A stretch of DNA of 64,000 bases from positions 124,001 through 188,000 of the forward strand of contig DIUR01000027.1 of the NCBI GenBank assembly GCA_002428265.1, in the 5' to 3' direction. The position numbers were made by a program, and so were the translations under genes. Shown piece by piece: positions 34,804 through 43,499 of the stretch (its first letter is position 1; every line of letters starts with the position of its first letter). Source of the DNA: Bacteriovoracaceae bacterium UBA6153 (GTDB lineage Bacteria > Bdellovibrionota > Bacteriovoracia > Bacteriovoracales > Bacteriovoracaceae). Below the pieces are notes generated by a model. That model searched no databases. It was not told the DNA's origin and saw only the letters and a list, made by a program, of their open reading frames with translations.

Positions 34804-36216
34804 ATGAAACATCGCTTATTTTTGAGTTTTTTATTACTTTCTTTGAATGCTCATGCGCTTACAGAGGCAGATTTCAAAAAAATCATAAAAAAACACCATT
34901 TCACTGAGTCATCTTTAGGACTTTATGTAGAAGAAGATGGGAAAAAGCTATTTGCTATCAATGCAGATAAATTAATGGTGCCTGCTTCTTTGACGAAGAT
35001 TATTACAGGTGGCGCTATTCTTACAAAGATCCCACTTAATAAAAAGTTTAATACTACGCTCATGAGCAGTGCAACTGTCACGGGTGACTCTTTAAAAGGT
35101 TCACTGTGTTTAAAGGGCGGAGGAGATCCTTCATTTGTTTCTGAAAAAATGTGGTACCTGGTTAATGAGTTTATAAGAACAGGTGTAAAAACGATTGAAG
35201 GCGATATCGTTATTGATGATACAAGATTTGATAAAGAGTTATTTGACCAAGGCCGGGATACGACAAGGGTTGACCGTGCTTTTGATGCTCCAATTTCTGC
35301 AGTCTCATTTAACTGGAATAGCATAAATGTTTTTGTGAGACCTGGAGATAAGGCGGATGATTCTGTAAAAGTCTTTCTTGATCCTGCCAACGATTACGTT
35401 GAACTGGAAAACAAGGCAAAGACCGTTGCAAAAAGTAATGTGAAGACAATCGAAGTCTCTAGAGTGAAGCTTGGATTAAAAGATAAAATTATTATCACCG
35501 GAAGTCTCTCAATGAACGCTGGAGAGATGGTTGTGTATAAAGGCATAACAAACCCAGCATTATGGACAGCTTCTCACTTAAAGGATTTTTTAGGACAAAG
35601 AGGAATTACGGTAAAAGGGATAGTTAAAGTTGCCGAGTGCGACGCTGATTCAAAGACACTTGCAATAGTGGGCTCTAAAAACCTTAATGAAATAACCAGC
35701 GACATGCTGAAGTTTTCAAATAACTTTGTTGCTGAGATGCTGGTGAAGAATCTTGCAGCAGAAGACACTCTGTTAAATCCAAAGGCCAAAAATGCTTCAA
35801 TGAAAGATGGAATCGAGAGTATTAAAAGTTATTTAGATAAAGTGGGTCTTGCCAGAAAAGATTATGTATTGGAAAACGTTTCAGGACTAACTCGTGGAAA
35901 CAAGTTTACGGCCACCCAAATTGCAAAGGTTCTGGATAATATAAAAAATGATTTTTTAATTTTCCCTGAATTTTTATCAGGACTGCCAATTGCAGGAATG
36001 GATGGAACTCTAAAAAATAGATTAAAGAATGATAATTTCACTTTGGTTCGCGCTAAGACTGGATACCTTGATGGAGTAGTGGGTCTTGCGGGATACATCG
36101 GTAGAAAAGATAATTCTCCTCTGACTTTTGTCTTTATGTTTAACGGAGGCTTTGATCAAGGGCTTGCAGCTCGTCCGTTATTTGATGACTTGATTTCAGA
36201 GCTTTTAAAAATGTAG
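34804..36216 (+). CDS. dacB: D-alanyl-D-alanine carboxypeptidase/endopeptidase, PBP4 class
   Basis: A signal peptide (cut near NAHA) is followed by an S13 penicillin-binding protein. The active sites are SLTK near residue 62, SNN near 305 and KTG near 418. The inserted domain between the first and second motifs is present, so length (470) is normal. Such enzymes cut peptidoglycan cross-links or terminal D-Ala. In Bdellovibrio, PBP4-type enzymes round up the invaded prey, so a predation role is possible here but is inference. Confidence 0.93.
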   Translation: MKHRLFLSFLLLSLNAHALTEADFKKIIKKHHFTESSLGLYVEEDGKKLFAINADKLMVPASLTKIITGGAILTKIPLNKKFNTTLMSSATVTGDSLKGSLCLKGGGDPSFVSEKMWYLVNEFIRTGVKTIEGDIVIDDTRFDKELFDQGRDTTRVDRAFDAPISAVSFNWNSINVFVRPGDKADDSVKVFLDPANDYVELENKAKTVAKSNVKTIEVSRVKLGLKDKIIITGSLSMNAGEMVVYKGITNPALWTASHLKDFLGQRGITVKGIVKVAECDADSKTLAIVGSKNLNEITSDMLKFSNNFVAEMLVKNLAAEDTLLNPKAKNASMKDGIESIKSYLDKVGLARKDYVLENVSGLTRGNKFTATQIAKVLDNIKNDFLIFPEFLSGLPIAGMDGTLKNRLKNDNFTLVRAKTGYLDGVVGLAGYIGRKDNSPLTFVFMFNGGFDQGLAARPLFDDLISELLKM

Positions 36217-36222
36217 GTAAAA

Positions 36223-37989
36223 ATGTCACTCGCAGATAAAAGAACACAGACTCTTAATCGCACAGAAATGAAACACGTTCTTGCTGTCGCACGCGGCGAT
36301 GAAAGACCCGATCTTATAATTAAAAATGTTAAAATATTAGATCTGATCAATGGCGATACATTTGATTCGGCCATTGCTATTGCTGGAAAGACCATTGCTG
36401 GTATCGGTCTGGAGTATTTGGATGCCGATGCACCAAAGGCCCATGAATACGTCGATGCCCATGGAGCGGTCGCAGTTCCTGGCTTTATTGATGGACACTT
36501 GCATATTGAATCTTCAATGATGAACCCATTTGAGTTTGAGCGCATGACTCTTCCGATTGGAACAACCACTGCGATTTGTGACCCCCATGAGATCACCAAC
36601 GTTATGGGTGATGTCGGATACTCTTGGTTTCTTCGTTGTTCAGAGTTGATGCATCAAAATCTTTTTGTTCAGACTTCTTCATGTGTGCCTGCTCTTCCTG
36701 GTTTTGAAACCAATGGTGGAGAATTTAAGCTCACAGAAATGTTAAAATACAAAAAACATCCAAACGTTTTAGGTCTAGCTGAAATGATGAACTTCCCAGG
36801 AGTCATCAATGGTGACGAAGCTGTCTTAGATAAGATTGAAGCGTACTCAGACTTAAACCTTGATGGACATTCACCACTCCTGCGCGGAAAAGCATTGAAT
36901 GCTTACATTGCTTCAGGCATTCAAAATTGTCACGAGACAGTGACGGCCGATGAAGGTCGTGAAAAATTACAAAAAGGAATGGCACTGATTATCCGCGAAG
37001 GATCAGTTGCAAAAAATATTAAGACTTTTGCTCCACTTGTGTCTGAATTTAATTCGATTCAGTGTTTGTTATGTACTGATGATAGAAACCCCTTTGAAAT
37101 TCTAGAAGAAGGCCACATTAACTACATGATTAAAAAAATGATCAATGAATTTAAGATGCCTCCGCACATGGCCTATAGGTTATCTTCATATTCGGCAGCA
37201 AAACATTTTGGTTTAAAACGCCTTGGGCTTATCGCACCTGGAAAACAGGCAGATATCGTTTTATTAAATGATGTTAAGTCAGTTGATATCAAAGATGTGT
37301 TCGTGGCCGGAAAAAATATCAAGTCACTTCGTCTTGATGAAACGATCAAAGAAAAACTGAACTCTTCAAAACCTCCTGTTGAAAATACCATCAAAAGAAA
37401 GCCGCTTAAGGTTTCTGATTTTGAATATAACTTGAGGCCAGGAAAATATAACGTTATTGAAATTGTTAAAGATGAGATTATCACTCACCACTTAGTCAGC
37501 CATTATGACGGAGTCAAATTCGAGCATGACGATGTTCTTTTTATGGCAAATATTGAACGCTATGGTGCTGAGCTGAAACCCGCTCTTGGTCTAGTTAGAG
37601 GAGCAGGTCTTACGTCAGGTGCAATTGCAGCGTCTGTCGCGCACGATTCACACAACCTGATGGTTATTGGAAAGACACTTGAAGAAATGGTGACGGCGGT
37701 AAACGCGTTGATTGCCTCTGGTGGAGGTCTATGTGTGGCCCAGAACCAAAAAGTTACAGCACTCCTTGAGCTTCCTCTTGCTGGTCTATTAAGTTTAAAG
37801 ACTGGTGGAGAAATTTTTGAAGATATTAAAAAATTAAAAACTGCTTATAAGAATTGTGGGATTACTTTAGAGGAGCCTTTTATCCAGATGGCCTTTTTAG
37901 CATTGCCGGTTATTCCCAAATTGAAGCTGACGGATCGTGGACTCTTTGATGTCACAACATTTTCCTATATTGAACTTGAGGCAAGATGA
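36223..37989 (+). CDS. ade: Adenine deaminase
   Basis: An amidohydrolase of 588 residues. The metal site is VPGFIDGHLHIESSMM, followed by GTTTAICDPHEI. The C-terminal adenine-deaminase domain (GGLCVAQNQKVTALLELPLAG) identifies the AdeC type. It converts adenine to hypoxanthine in purine salvage. It starts seven bases after dacB and overlaps the GIY-YIG gene by four. Confidence 0.93.
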   Translation: MSLADKRTQTLNRTEMKHVLAVARGDERPDLIIKNVKILDLINGDTFDSAIAIAGKTIAGIGLEYLDADAPKAHEYVDAHGAVAVPGFIDGHLHIESSMMNPFEFERMTLPIGTTTAICDPHEITNVMGDVGYSWFLRCSELMHQNLFVQTSSCVPALPGFETNGGEFKLTEMLKYKKHPNVLGLAEMMNFPGVINGDEAVLDKIEAYSDLNLDGHSPLLRGKALNAYIASGIQNCHETVTADEGREKLQKGMALIIREGSVAKNIKTFAPLVSEFNSIQCLLCTDDRNPFEILEEGHINYMIKKMINEFKMPPHMAYRLSSYSAAKHFGLKRLGLIAPGKQADIVLLNDVKSVDIKDVFVAGKNIKSLRLDETIKEKLNSSKPPVENTIKRKPLKVSDFEYNLRPGKYNVIEIVKDEIITHHLVSHYDGVKFEHDDVLFMANIERYGAELKPALGLVRGAGLTSGAIAASVAHDSHNLMVIGKTLEEMVTAVNALIASGGGLCVAQNQKVTALLELPLAGLLSLKTGGEIFEDIKKLKTAYKNCGITLEEPFIQMAFLALPVIPKLKLTDRGLFDVTTFSYIELEAR

Positions 37990-38243
37990 GTTGGTACGTC
38001 TACATTATCTTAACCGCCAAAGGTAAGCTTTATACGGGGATCTCAACTGACCCTGAAAGAAGATTTGTAGAGCATTTATGTGATGTGAAAAAAGGTGCAA
38101 AGTTTTTTAGAAGTGACTCACCTGTAAAAATTATTCATGTAGAAGATTTTGAAACAATGTCTGAAGCACTCAAGAGAGAGGCCGAAATTAAAAAATGGCC
38201 TACTTCTAAAAAACGCAAAACTTTTGGTTATCAGGATTTATAG
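37986..38243 (+). CDS. GIY-YIG nuclease-domain protein, YhbQ-like
   Basis: An 85-residue single-domain protein: WYVYIILTAKGKLYTGIS gives the GIY-YIG core, with Arg in PERRFVEH and Glu in LKREAEIKKWP. UPF0213/YhbQ-like proteins of this size may act in DNA repair. Its start overlaps the stop of adenine deaminase (ATGA). Confidence 0.88.
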   Translation: MSWYVYIILTAKGKLYTGISTDPERRFVEHLCDVKKGAKFFRSDSPVKIIHVEDFETMSEALKREAEIKKWPTSKKRKTFGYQDL

Positions 38244-38870
38244 ATGCAAAGTTTTGAAAATCTTTTTGCAGAAAAAATTAACCATGTGCTTGGGCATCTT
38301 GATCCCGCTCACGATCTAAGCCATGTCAAAAGAGTTGTTAATACCGCTAAGAAATTGGCCCAGGAAGAAAATGCGATAAGGGAAGTTGTTGTGCCAGCAG
38401 CATGGCTTCATGACCTGGTAAATCTTCCTAAGAATCATCCTGAGAGAAAAAAAGCTTCAACTCTTGCAGCTGACGAAGCCTTGAAATATTTAAGAAGTGT
38501 TGAATACCCTGAAAAATACCTAGACGGTATTCACCATGCCATCTGCGCTCATAGCTTTTCTGCGGGGATTACTCCAACGACTCTAGAGGCCAAAATAGTT
38601 CAGGATGCAGATCGGCTAGATGCACTAGGAGCGATTGGACTAGCGAGATTATTTTCCATTAACACACAGTTAGGTCGGGTTTTTTATGATCACGAAGATC
38701 CATTTGCCCAAAAGCGTTCTTTAGATGACAAACTTTATGGAATGGATCATATTTTTATTAAATTAGAGAAAATCTCAGAGTCGATGAATACCGTAAGTGC
38801 ATCGATTGAAGCAAAAAGAAGGTTTCGTTTTATTCAGGATTTTCTGGATGAATTAAAAAAAGAAATTTAA
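38244..38870 (+). CDS. HD-domain phosphohydrolase, YedJ-like
   Basis: The metal-binding His and Asp are in HDLSHVKRVV, AWLHDLVNLP and the later IHHAICAHSFS; VQDADRLDALGAIG is typical of the YedJ/YpgQ group, which hydrolyses nucleotides. 208 residues. It starts directly after the GIY-YIG stop, making a four-gene purine/nucleic-acid run with adenine deaminase. Confidence 0.85.
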   Translation: MQSFENLFAEKINHVLGHLDPAHDLSHVKRVVNTAKKLAQEENAIREVVVPAAWLHDLVNLPKNHPERKKASTLAADEALKYLRSVEYPEKYLDGIHHAICAHSFSAGITPTTLEAKIVQDADRLDALGAIGLARLFSINTQLGRVFYDHEDPFAQKRSLDDKLYGMDHIFIKLEKISESMNTVSASIEAKRRFRFIQDFLDELKKEI

Positions 38871-38886
38871 GTTTTAAGGAATCAAT

Positions 38887-39492
38887 ATGAGAAAAGCAGA
38901 CAACTGGCAAGACGCGTATAAACTTTTAGTAGAAGGTAACAAGGCCTTCTCTGAAGGAAATACAAGGCACCCGGAAAGAGGAAGAGAAGTTATGTTCTCA
39001 CAATACCTCCAGCAATTTCCATTTGCAGCGGTCTTAAGTTGTGCAGACTCACGTGTTGTACCGGAACTTGTTTTTGACGTAGGTATTGGTGATTTGTTTA
39101 CTTGCAGAATTGCCGGAACAGTTCTCTCAGATGCGGTAATTGGTAGTATTGAAATGGCGATCGAAGTTTTAGGTGTTACTTTAGTTGTTGTTATGGGGCA
39201 TGAAAATTGTGGAGCTTTCCGCGCATGTATGAACCCAGACAAGCATCCAAACATCAAAGGTATCTCTTGGCAGCTTATTCCTATCATAGAAGAGCTTCGT
39301 CCTATTCATGGTGGTAATCCTACCGATCATCTTTATCACTCAATCGTGGCCAATGCTCGCAAGGTTGCCCAACAGCTTCAAACCGTCGGGCCTGTTATCA
39401 GTCCAGGAATTAAGTCAGGACAAATTAAAATCATCCCAGCGTATCACTCACTGACAACTGGTAAGGTTACTTTTTTCGAACCGATTAATTAG
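38887..39492 (+). CDS. Beta-class carbonic anhydrase
   Basis: Zinc ligands and the Asp-Arg dyad are in LSCADSRVVPE, and the second His and Cys in MGHENCGAF. 201 residues, normal for the class. It hydrates CO2. AAGGAA precedes the start; 16 bases after the HD gene, so probably the end of that operon. Convergent with the CrtI-like gene, with their ends overlapping slightly. Confidence 0.92.
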   Translation: MRKADNWQDAYKLLVEGNKAFSEGNTRHPERGREVMFSQYLQQFPFAAVLSCADSRVVPELVFDVGIGDLFTCRIAGTVLSDAVIGSIEMAIEVLGVTLVVVMGHENCGAFRACMNPDKHPNIKGISWQLIPIIEELRPIHGGNPTDHLYHSIVANARKVAQQLQTVGPVISPGIKSGQIKIIPAYHSLTTGKVTFFEPIN

Positions 39493-40957
39493 TCAGATAA
39501 TTTTCAAGATTTTGTGCGCCTAAAATAACAGCAGCAATTCCCTGTCCGGGGAATTGTGTATCACCAAGCATATAAAAATTCTCCAGAGGAGATTTCGCAA
39601 TTAAGAAATCTAGCGGGCTTCTTTTTAATGAGTGAGGAATACCTCCAACTAGTCCACTATTGCGATGAGTGTATTTAATAAAAGTTTTTGGAGTTCCAGT
39701 CATAACATTCTGAAGATCTGAATCAGTGATGTTAAAAGCTTTTTTTAGATAATTTAAAATGAACTCTGACGTTTCATCTTTTTTGTTTTCATAATCTACG
39801 CGGTCAAGCTTCAACCATTCCTTTGATCTGGTATGAGTCGAAATAGTGACAACTTGTCTTCCATTGATTGATCGCACTTCATCTTTTGGATGGGAAAGAG
39901 AGACGAAAAAAGAATGAGTTCCGCAATGAGGAATAGCATCAGTGTGAATCTGATAATATAAACTGTCGCGGTTATAATCTACCGGCACAGTTAGATAGAT
40001 CATAAAAGCTGACCAACATTCATCAGGTTGCGGTGCTGGGTATTTTTGAAAAAAAGACTTAACTTTTTTATCATCAAAGAGAATTTCATGATTCCAAATA
40101 GGGATAGTTGAAATAAGTTTTTTTCCTTGCAACATCTGCTTATTTGTTAAAACTTGAAATCCATCTCGACCATTATTTATAGGAAGAATCTGTCTTACTT
40201 CGTTCCTGTAGAATATATTTGAACATTTTGATGCCAGTGCATTCGCGAAGGCCTTCATCCCACCAGTTGCGTAAAATGTGTCTTCAGGATAGGCGAGTCC
40301 CATTGCTCCCATCAAAAGAGGAGTGTCATTGAGTTCATTGTTTTGAGCAGTGATAAAAAGCATTTCTTTAATCATCGCCAGATAGTCGGGATCGTTAATG
40401 GCGAGATCATTTAATTCTGCTCCTACACTCTTAAAAAGATTGGGAAGACTTTTTATGGCGCTAAAGAATTTTGAATTAAAGAAAGAGGGAAGTGTTGAAA
40501 ATGATCTCAGTGGAATATTTTTAAAATCCTGAGTCAGGCTCCATCCCGAGTGTTCTAGTTCAGAAACTTTGGTCCAAAATTTTTCATGCTGAATTTTGGG
40601 AAAAACTCTAATTAATTCTTCATTCCATTTCATTGGATTTTTATAACGATGAATAATTTTATTTTTTAAAATTGAAACTATACCTGGGTCAATGGCCGTC
40701 AGCTCAAGTTTTAAATCGAGGTCTTTTATGAGATTAGCTATTGGCCTGTTGGATTTCAGGCCAGAAAGAGTTGTTGCTCCAGCATCAAAAATATATCCAT
40801 CTCGCTCGAAATAGGATGAGCAGCCTCCTGGAAGAGAGTGTGCTTCTATTAGTGCTACTGAAAATCCCTTTCTTTCCATTAAGGCACTGAATGAAAGTCC
40901 TGCGCTGCCAGCACCAATGACAATGTAGTCGTAGGTTTTAGTCGTTGTCATCATCAT
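39485..40957 (-). CDS. CrtI/CrtISO-like FAD-dependent oxidoreductase
   Basis: The N-terminal FAD motif is YIVIGAGSAGLSFSALMER, then SLPGGCSSYFERDGYIFDAGA, as in phytoene desaturases and carotenoid isomerases. The C-terminal FAD contact is FYMLGDTQFPGQGIAAVILG. No carotenoid genes are nearby, and related proteins also reduce retinol, so the substrate is open. The start is one of three consecutive ATGs (40957, 40954, 40951). All lie inside the 3' end of the DUF5522 gene, so the two are translationally linked. Confidence 0.8.
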   Translation of the reverse strand: MMMTTTKTYDYIVIGAGSAGLSFSALMERKGFSVALIEAHSLPGGCSSYFERDGYIFDAGATTLSGLKSNRPIANLIKDLDLKLELTAIDPGIVSILKNKIIHRYKNPMKWNEELIRVFPKIQHEKFWTKVSELEHSGWSLTQDFKNIPLRSFSTLPSFFNSKFFSAIKSLPNLFKSVGAELNDLAINDPDYLAMIKEMLFITAQNNELNDTPLLMGAMGLAYPEDTFYATGGMKAFANALASKCSNIFYRNEVRQILPINNGRDGFQVLTNKQMLQGKKLISTIPIWNHEILFDDKKVKSFFQKYPAPQPDECWSAFMIYLTVPVDYNRDSLYYQIHTDAIPHCGTHSFFVSLSHPKDEVRSINGRQVVTISTHTRSKEWLKLDRVDYENKKDETSEFILNYLKKAFNITDSDLQNVMTGTPKTFIKYTHRNSGLVGGIPHSLKRSPLDFLIAKSPLENFYMLGDTQFPGQGIAAVILGAQNLENYLTN

Positions 40958-41168
40958 CTTCTTCGCTTTCTGGAAAGCTCTCCCAAGCGTCGTTAAACTC
41001 CGCTGGAACGTTGGGGTCAATTCTGTCACTGTAGTTGTAAGGACAGTTGAGGCAACCGCTCTGGCAACAGTGTCCGCGTTTTAAAAGATAGTGTGCTGTG
41101 AAGACGAGATTGCCTTCTTCATTGATGATGTAGTCGATGCCTTTAACGAGTGATGAGTTGTTTGTCAT
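40938..41168 (-). CDS. DUF5522-like Cys-rich small protein
   Basis: A 76-residue protein. VFTAHYLLKRGHCCQSGCLNCPY is split here as VFTAHYLLKRGHCC and SGCLNCPY, the DUF5522 signature with four Cys that may bind a metal. The C-terminus is strongly acidic. Function unknown. It overlaps the start of the oxidoreductase gene. Confidence 0.82.
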   Translation of the reverse strand: MTNNSSLVKGIDYIINEEGNLVFTAHYLLKRGHCCQSGCLNCPYNYSDRIDPNVPAEFNDAWESFPESEEDDDDND

Positions 41169-41180
41169 GAGTGCGAGTCT

Positions 41181-41208
41181 AAAAAAAACGGCCCCAAAAA
41201 GGGGCCGT
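41181..41208 (-). terminator. Terminator of the RRM protein gene
   Basis: Minus strand: ACGGCCCC, TTTTT loop, GGGGCCGT, then a run of T. It stands between the RRM gene and the DUF5522 gene. Confidence 0.9.
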
Positions 41209-41234
41209 CCGTATATTTGAGCAAAGCTTAAAGA

Positions 41235-41621
41235 TTAATCTCTTCCTCTTCCGCCGCCACGGTTTCCACCGCCGCCAAATCCACCACGTGATCCACCGTC
41301 ACGGTTTCCACCGCCACCGAATCCACCGCGTGAACCGCCTCCACCAAATCCACCACCGCGAGATTCTCTCTCTGGTTGAGGCTTAGCTTCAGAAACTCTT
41401 AGTGAACGTCCTTCAAACTCTTGACCATCAAGTTGAGATACAGCTGATTGAGCTCCATCTTCTGAATCCATTTCTACGAATCCGAAACCTTTTGATCTTC
41501 CAGTTTCGCGGTCAATGATGATTTTCACTGATGCCACTGATCCAGCAGAAGAGAAGTGTTCTTTTAGGGATTCTTCTTTAGCTGAGTAAGGAAGGTTTCC
41601 AACGTACAATTTAGTAGACAT
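41235..41621 (-). CDS. RNA-binding protein with RRM and Gly-rich tail
   Basis: One RNA recognition motif (residues 1-80): RNP2 is LYVGNLPY and RNP1 is KGFGFVEM. The last 45 residues are RGG/GGFGGGG repeats, which also bind RNA and are encoded by repeated DNA. Such proteins in bacteria act as cold-shock or post-transcriptional RNA chaperones. A good promoter and a palindrome lie upstream. Confidence 0.92.
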   Translation of the reverse strand: MSTKLYVGNLPYSAKEESLKEHFSSAGSVASVKIIIDRETGRSKGFGFVEMDSEDGAQSAVSQLDGQEFEGRSLRVSEAKPQPERESRGGGFGGGGSRGGFGGGGNRDGGSRGGFGGGGNRGGGRGRD

Positions 41622-41659
41622 ACAAAAAACTCCAAAAAAGGGTCAAAAGTCGGGTAAAG

Positions 41660-41707
41660 TACTTTGGACCAAAGTAACTATTAGACCCTAGGTATAACAC
41701 ATCTCAA
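41660..41707 (-). promoter_or_regulatory. Promoter and palindromic operator of the RRM gene
   Basis: Minus strand: TTGAGA (41707-41702), 16-base spacer, TCTAAT (41685-41680). The palindrome TACTTTGG-A-CCAAAGTA (41660-41676) covers the expected transcription start near 41673. Its 1-base centre cannot form an RNA hairpin, so it looks like a protein-binding site. Confidence 0.6.
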
Positions 41708-41810
41708 TGTCCTCACCAAATATAAAATTAAAGAAATTTGCTTCACAGCACTTTGCGCCATCAGGGTTAATCTATTAAACTTTCTATGAACACTTTTCCG
41801 AGGGGATTTT

Positions 41811-43472
41811 ATGGATAAAATTTGGCTTAAGAACTATCAAGCGGGTATTCCGGCAAGCATCGAAGATCAGATGGAAAAATACCGTTCAATCGGGGACCTT
41901 GCTGAAGAGAGCTTCGGTAAATTTTCACAAACCCAGGCCTTTAATTGCATGGGAAAAGGCTTTTCTTATCAAGAGCTTGATGAGCTGACTAAGCAGTTCG
42001 CCAGCTATCTTCAAAACGATTTAAAGCTAGAAAAAGGTGACCGTGTCGCCATCATGATGCCTAATATTCTTCAGTATCCGGTGGCCCTTTTTGGGATTTT
42101 GCGCGGTGGATTCGTCGCAGTAAACGTCAACCCACTTTATACTCCGAGAGAGCTTCAGCATCAGCTAAAAGATTCGGGCGCCAAAGTAATTATTATCTTC
42201 GAGAATGCCTGTCACACACTTCAAGGTGTTTTGGGTAAAACTGATGTTAAGCATGTTTTAACGACAAGTATTGGGGACATGTTAGGATTCCCGAAATCAG
42301 TCATCGTTAATTTTGTTATTAAGAAAGTTAAGAAGATGGTTCCTGAGTGGAGCATTCCTGGTTCAAAAAGTTTTGTCACTGAGCTTAGGAAGGCCAATGC
42401 ATCTGGATTTAAAAAGCCCGATATGAAATCGAGTGACATCGCATTTCTTCAATACACTGGAGGAACAACTGGTGTTGCAAAGGGAGCAATCCTTACTCAT
42501 AGAAATATTATTGCAAACATGTGCCAGGCGCGTGCATGGCTTTCACCGGCCATTACGATTGGCAATGAAATTATTATTTCGCCTCTTCCGCTTTATCATA
42601 TTTTCTCACTGACTGTTTCGATGATCTTCTTATCGATCGGTGGGACCAACGTTCTTATTACTAACCCTCGCGATATGCCGGGATTTGTAAAAGAGCTTAA
42701 GAAGTGGAAGTTCACAGTTCTTCCGGGTGTTAATACACTCTTCAATGGACTTCTGAACAATGCTGATTTTAAGACTGTCGATTTTTCTGCGCTTAAGATT
42801 TCTCTGGGGGGCGGTATGGCCGTTCAGAAAGCTGTTGCTGATAAATGGAAAGCTGTTACAGGCAAGACTCTGGTTGAAGCCTACGGATTGACTGAAACGT
42901 CTCCAGCTGCTTGTGTGAACCCACTGAACATTAAAGAGTACAATGGATTTATCGGTCTTCCGATTCCTTCTACTGATGTTGTGATCAAAGACGACAACGA
43001 TAAAACTCTTAATATCGATGAAGTAGGAGAGATCTGTATTAAAGGACCTCAGGTTATGCCTGGGTACTGGAATAGAGATGATGAGACTACAAAAGTTATG
43101 ACGAGTGATGGATACTTTAAAACAGGTGATGTTGGAATCATGAACAAAGATGGATTTGTAAAAATCGTCGATCGTAAAAAAGACATGATCCTGGTGTCTG
43201 GGTTCAACGTTTATCCAAATGAGATTGAAGACGTTGTAGCAGCTCACCCAAAAGTTTTCGAAGTCGCGGCCATCGGTGTCCCAGATGAGAAAACGACTGA
43301 AGCAATTAAGCTCTTCATTGTTAAAAAAGACGAGAGCTTAACACCAGAAGAGATTATCGCTTATTGTAGAAAAGAGCTTACGAACTACAAGGTTCCAAAA
43401 CTTGTGGAGTTTAGAACTGAGCTTCCGAAAACGAATGTCGGGAAAATTTTAAGAAAAGATTTAAGACAATAA
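41811..43472 (+). CDS. fadD: Long-chain fatty acid-CoA ligase
   Basis: An ANL-superfamily enzyme of 553 residues. The P-loop-like motif is YTGGTTGVAKGAILTH near residue 208, then EAYGLTETSP, GYFKTGDVGIMNKDGFVKIVDRKKDMI and the C-terminal Lys in PKTNVGKILRK. It resembles FadD; the acyl chain is inferred. GAGGGGA precedes the start. Activation of fatty acids from the medium or from prey lipids is plausible. Confidence 0.88.
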   Translation: MDKIWLKNYQAGIPASIEDQMEKYRSIGDLAEESFGKFSQTQAFNCMGKGFSYQELDELTKQFASYLQNDLKLEKGDRVAIMMPNILQYPVALFGILRGGFVAVNVNPLYTPRELQHQLKDSGAKVIIIFENACHTLQGVLGKTDVKHVLTTSIGDMLGFPKSVIVNFVIKKVKKMVPEWSIPGSKSFVTELRKANASGFKKPDMKSSDIAFLQYTGGTTGVAKGAILTHRNIIANMCQARAWLSPAITIGNEIIISPLPLYHIFSLTVSMIFLSIGGTNVLITNPRDMPGFVKELKKWKFTVLPGVNTLFNGLLNNADFKTVDFSALKISLGGGMAVQKAVADKWKAVTGKTLVEAYGLTETSPAACVNPLNIKEYNGFIGLPIPSTDVVIKDDNDKTLNIDEVGEICIKGPQVMPGYWNRDDETTKVMTSDGYFKTGDVGIMNKDGFVKIVDRKKDMILVSGFNVYPNEIEDVVAAHPKVFEVAAIGVPDEKTTEAIKLFIVKKDESLTPEEIIAYCRKELTNYKVPKLVEFRTELPKTNVGKILRKDLRQ

Positions 43473-43474
43473 AA

Positions 43475-43499
43475 AAGGCTCCTTCGGGAGCCTTTTTTT
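43475..43499. terminator. Bidirectional terminator with UUCG loop
   Basis: GGCTCC-TTCG-GGAGCC with A-run on the left and T-run on the right, between convergent genes. It serves the acyl-CoA ligase gene and the leftward lipoprotein gene. Confidence 0.93.

Noticed and set aside
41240..41360. Repeated GGTTTCCACCGCC-like DNA as a tandem-repeat element
   Set aside because: It is the coding sequence of the Gly/Arg repeats of the RRM protein.
42630..43247. A 205-residue frame opposite the acyl-CoA ligase
   Set aside because: It lies antisense to a well-conserved enzyme and shows no recognisable features; a codon-bias shadow.
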